A stretch of DNA of 64,000 bases from Luteibacter mycovicinus (GTDB lineage: Bacteria > Pseudomonadota > Gammaproteobacteria > Xanthomonadales > Rhodanobacteraceae). The notes beneath the pieces are model-generated. The model searched no databases, was not told the DNA's origin, and saw only the letters and a list, made by a program, of their open reading frames with translations. The stretch spans positions 930,001 through 994,000 of the forward strand of contig NZ_JQNL01000001.1 in the NCBI RefSeq assembly GCF_000745235.1. Reading direction: 5' to 3'. A program made the position numbers and the translations under genes. Shown here piece by piece: positions 61,314 through 64,000 of the stretch. Within the stretch, counting starts at the first letter, position 1. Each line of letters begins with the position of its first letter.

Positions 61314-64000
61314 CAGTTCCCGAGAGGTTCGCGCCAGGACGTTTCGCCACTGGTGACGGGGTCGAGCGTCACGACGTCCTTGCAGACGATGGCGCCGGTG
61401 GAGGTCTGCGTGCAGGCCGTGACTTTCTTGCTGCCGTTGGGATCGTTCGAGATGTTACCTGCATGCAGGCTTGGCGACGACGGCAGACCCTGGCCCAGCG
61501 ACTGCGACGGATTAGCAAGCTGCTTTCCGCCCGTCGTACCAAAGAAGGCCTGCGGATCGGCGGTGCCGGTCTTGTAGTTGAGCCCGAACAAATTAGCGGT
61601 ACCCAGACCCGTACAGATCGATGTACCTGGGACATAGGTCGCTGTCAAAAGAAGCCCGCCGAGCAACGATTGTGCACTAACCACGCGCTCGGCCGGATTA
61701 TTGGCGCTCGAGGAAAGCACCCGGTACCAGCCCGCGACTTTCGGATCGTCGAAGGCCTGCTGCAAGGTGGTGAAATTGTTTACGTCACCCGGAATCAGCC
61801 CATTCTTGGCCACGCCGTCGACCGCCGCGGAAGCGTAGACATTGAGTGCGCTCACATCGACCAGCGTGCTGGCGGAGGGTGCCGTCGACGCCTGCGGGTC
61901 AGTTTTGGCCAGTAAGGTGTTGTCGATGATGCCGTAGATCCGCTGGGCCATCGACGTCGCTTTATCCGCCGTGGTGAACATGCGACCCGTACCGAAGAAA
62001 ATCATCGGTACGCCGCGATCGTTATTGCCGAGCGTCGGACGCACGGTCACCGGCAAACCATTAGGCGCCGCGTCGGTTTTCAGGGCGAGCATGACACCGC
62101 CCTTCCACTTACTGGCATCCGGCTCGCCATTGATGGCGATTTTCCATAAATCGCCGCCGAAGTCATTCGTACCGGCATCGCGCACGCTTCCGAAATACAA
62201 ACCTTCCGACTTGCCGTCAAGGTTGAAATCGGACGCGATGAGATCGCCCGCAAAGCTCTTCGCACCGTCCGCGCCTGCGTCCCAGGACTTGGCTGGCGTG
62301 ATCGAATGACTGCTGCCAGCCAGGTCGGCCACGTTGTAGATATTGACGCGCAAGTTAGCCGAGGACGCGACCCGCTTTGCATCCGTCGGACCGGATCCGA
62401 TGGCCAGATAGAACTGGTTGGGCGCGTCAGTCGATGCGTCGCGGATGATGGCGACTGCAGGCGTCGACAGCGCACGTGCCCCGGCGAAGCGAAGCTCGGC
62501 CAGAACCTTGGGGGGATTTTCGGGATCGGTCACATCCATGACGACGTAAGCGGATTCGGATGTCACCGGCGCCGTGGTCTTCCCGTCGGTCGAGGTATCC
62601 ACGGAGATCGTGCCGCCACCGAGACGGAAGGGCACCACGAGGAACGTGCCCCAGCCGCCGACGTGAACCGAATCGCCCGTTCCGGTCGGGAACACCTTGG
62701 CGTCGAACGCGACCGGCGTGCCATCCACGTAGTACGTGTGACGATACGACGGATCGGTCAGCCAGCGAAGATGCGGCAGCAAATTGCCCGGAACGTACGC
62801 CCACACCTCACCGCCCAGAGGATGCGCGGTGCGGGTCACGCCCGCGGGCTGCGGGCCGGTAGGGTCGCGATCGGTCGGCGTACACACCTTGGTGCTGGGC
62901 TGGGTGGTGAATGCCCGGCAACTGGTGTTATAGAACCCCCCATTAAAGGCATGCAGCATGCCGTCGTTGGCACCCACATAGACCATCTGTCGCCGGTTGC
63001 GATACGCCGTGCGATACGTCGCGTACGTCGTGTCGTTGTATAGCAAATCGTAGGACTCGGCCGGTGCCGAAACCACGAGCGGTGTCGAGTTGATGATGTC
63101 GCCCAGACGGCCGACACGCCCCTTCAGTGCCGCGGTCGTACCGAAGTCCACCGTACGGTTGCGCAGCGCCTTGCTCTCGGTACCTCGAATCCAGCTGATG
63201 ATCGACTGCGCTTCCGTCACCTTGTCGGTATTGAGGAAGCGGTATGTGGTAGAGGTAAAACCGTCACTGCCCTTGGAATCCCACATGAACGGCTTGATTT
63301 CGCCATCGTCGACGATGCCGTTAGCGTTGGCATCGATCCAGGTAAAGATATAGCGCCCGTTTGCCGTGCTGAAAGGTGTGCCGTAGGCGCGCTGGGTGTC
63401 CGTGACCAGCGCCGGATCCCACAGGGCGCTCTCCGCGTTCCACAGGTAATTCAGATCCGACAGTTCCACCGTGGTCGTGGTACCCGGATCGAACTTGGTG
63501 TCGCTCTTGCTCGTGTAGCGAACGGCCTGGGTACGCTGCGTCGTCGCTTGGTAGGCGTACTGGATCACCGGATCCGTGTTGTAGTCATCCAGCTGACCGT
63601 TGTGATTGCCGTCCTCGCGCAGGAGGCCGAACTGGTCGGTCCACAAGCCGGTAAGCGAGCCCAGCCATGTGGCACGCTTGCCGTTCGTGTCGGTACGCTC
63701 CGCCTCATAGATCGCGGAATAAGTCACGCCTGTACCATTGGCACTCGAGGACACAGTCGCGGCAGCGGTGCCCGACGAGATCTTTGCAAGGATCTTGCGG
63801 AACAGGGCGTCCAGCGAGGACTCAAGTTTGCCCGGATCGCTCACCAGGAAGTAGTTATCCGGCGTACCGGCGCCCGTCGAATCCCACTTGCTGGTGTCTG
63901 TGGGATCCATGTTGTTGAATGGGGTGTCTGTGCCGTCCGCCTTGCTCGTGTCGACGCGAAAGCCACCCCACTTGGAGGCATACAGCAGCGGATCGCTCAG
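61313..64000 (-). CDS. pilY1: PilY1 type IV pilus tip-associated protein/adhesin, C-terminal part
   Basis: The frame is open to the right edge (LSDPLLYASKWGGFRV just before the edge), so only the last 896 residues are here. The C-terminal PilY1 beta-propeller is present (VYVGANDGMLHAFNGGFY, GGEVWAYVPGNLLPHL, VHVGGWGTFLVVPFRLGGG, FYLAIGSGPTD). Two Asp/Asn-rich loops resemble calcium sites: DGNHNGQLDD and DANANGIVDDGE, the latter near bases 63300-63330. PilY1 sits at the pilus tip and governs extension, adhesion and surface sensing. The N-terminal von Willebrand-type region would lie outside the window. Confidence 0.94.
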   Translation of the reverse strand: MSDPLLYASKWGGFRVDTSKADGTDTPFNNMDPTDTSKWDSTGAGTPDNYFLVSDPGKLESSLDALFRKILAKISSGTAAATVSSSANGTGVTYSAIYEAERTDTNGKRATWLGSLTGLWTDQFGLLREDGNHNGQLDDYNTDPVIQYAYQATTQRTQAVRYTSKSDTKFDPGTTTTVELSDLNYLWNAESALWDPALVTDTQRAYGTPFSTANGRYIFTWIDANANGIVDDGEIKPFMWDSKGSDGFTSTTYRFLNTDKVTEAQSIISWIRGTESKALRNRTVDFGTTAALKGRVGRLGDIINSTPLVVSAPAESYDLLYNDTTYATYRTAYRNRRQMVYVGANDGMLHAFNGGFYNTSCRAFTTQPSTKVCTPTDRDPTGPQPAGVTRTAHPLGGEVWAYVPGNLLPHLRWLTDPSYRHTYYVDGTPVAFDAKVFPTGTGDSVHVGGWGTFLVVPFRLGGGTISVDTSTDGKTTAPVTSESAYVVMDVTDPENPPKVLAELRFAGARALSTPAVAIIRDASTDAPNQFYLAIGSGPTDAKRVASSANLRVNIYNVADLAGSSHSITPAKSWDAGADGAKSFAGDLIASDFNLDGKSEGLYFGSVRDAGTNDFGGDLWKIAINGEPDASKWKGGVMLALKTDAAPNGLPVTVRPTLGNNDRGVPMIFFGTGRMFTTADKATSMAQRIYGIIDNTLLAKTDPQASTAPSASTLVDVSALNVYASAAVDGVAKNGLIPGDVNNFTTLQQAFDDPKVAGWYRVLSSSANNPAERVVSAQSLLGGLLLTATYVPGTSICTGLGTANLFGLNYKTGTADPQAFFGTTGGKQLANPSQSLGQGLPSSPSLHAGNISNDPNGSKKVTACTQTSTGAIVCKDVVTLDPVTSGETSWREPLGN

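Overview
The window is high-GC, almost fully coding DNA from a gammaproteobacterium, most likely a Rhodanobacteraceae/Xanthomonadales member (Luteibacter- or Dyella-like). The pointers are a two-gene vitamin B12-dependent methionine synthase, a 180-kDa type NAD-glutamate dehydrogenase, a cassette resembling the effectors and immunity proteins of the Xanthomonas-type (X-T4SS) bacterial-killing secretion system, and REP-like elements. The genus is inferred from these traits; no search was run.

Layout. 1-5460: the 3' part of a methylcrotonyl-CoA carboxylase beta gene, xseA, a lipase-like alpha/beta hydrolase, an FAD disulfide oxidoreductase and tRNA-Arg(CCU). 5661-20239: an accessory block of two giant RHS/YD-repeat proteins (about 1740 residues each), interleaved with three paralogues of an unrecognised family and ending with a small secreted crystallin-like protein. 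The two RHS tips are homologous and carry a conserved His and Cys arranged as in caspase-like (clan CD) peptidases. 20251-34291: housekeeping and metabolism (ALDH7-type dehydrogenase, methyltransferase, pyrD-murB-ppk1 run, membrane diguanylate cyclase, fused alpha/beta TPP dehydrogenase, acetyltransferase, glutaryl-CoA dehydrogenase, EamA permease).

34365-40748 is the second accessory block. A VirD4/TraG-like coupling protein lacking recognisable nucleotide-binding motifs reads in frame, with no stop, into a signal-peptide protein (candidate immunity protein). An effector-like protein with a C-terminal XVIPCD-like tail follows. The unit has been tandemly duplicated twice. Each extra copy keeps an intact 273-residue immunity-like gene, but its effector is broken. 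A displaced scrap of the 3' end of the neighbouring 5'-nucleotidase gene marks one duplication junction.

40710-64000: 5'-nucleotidase, NAD kinase, the very large NAD-glutamate dehydrogenase, a TetR-controlled RND efflux pair without an outer-membrane factor, an acyl-CoA dehydrogenase, a SahR-like ArsR/methyltransferase regulator in line with split metH, a LABN-domain membrane protein, tRNA-Val(CAC), and a type IV pilus minor-pilin cluster (fimT-like, DUF4124 protein, pilE-like, pilY1) running off the right edge. Several operons use one- to four-base start/stop overlaps (pyrD-murB, tetR-RND, metH halves, pilin cluster, immunity-effector pairs), which suggests translational coupling.
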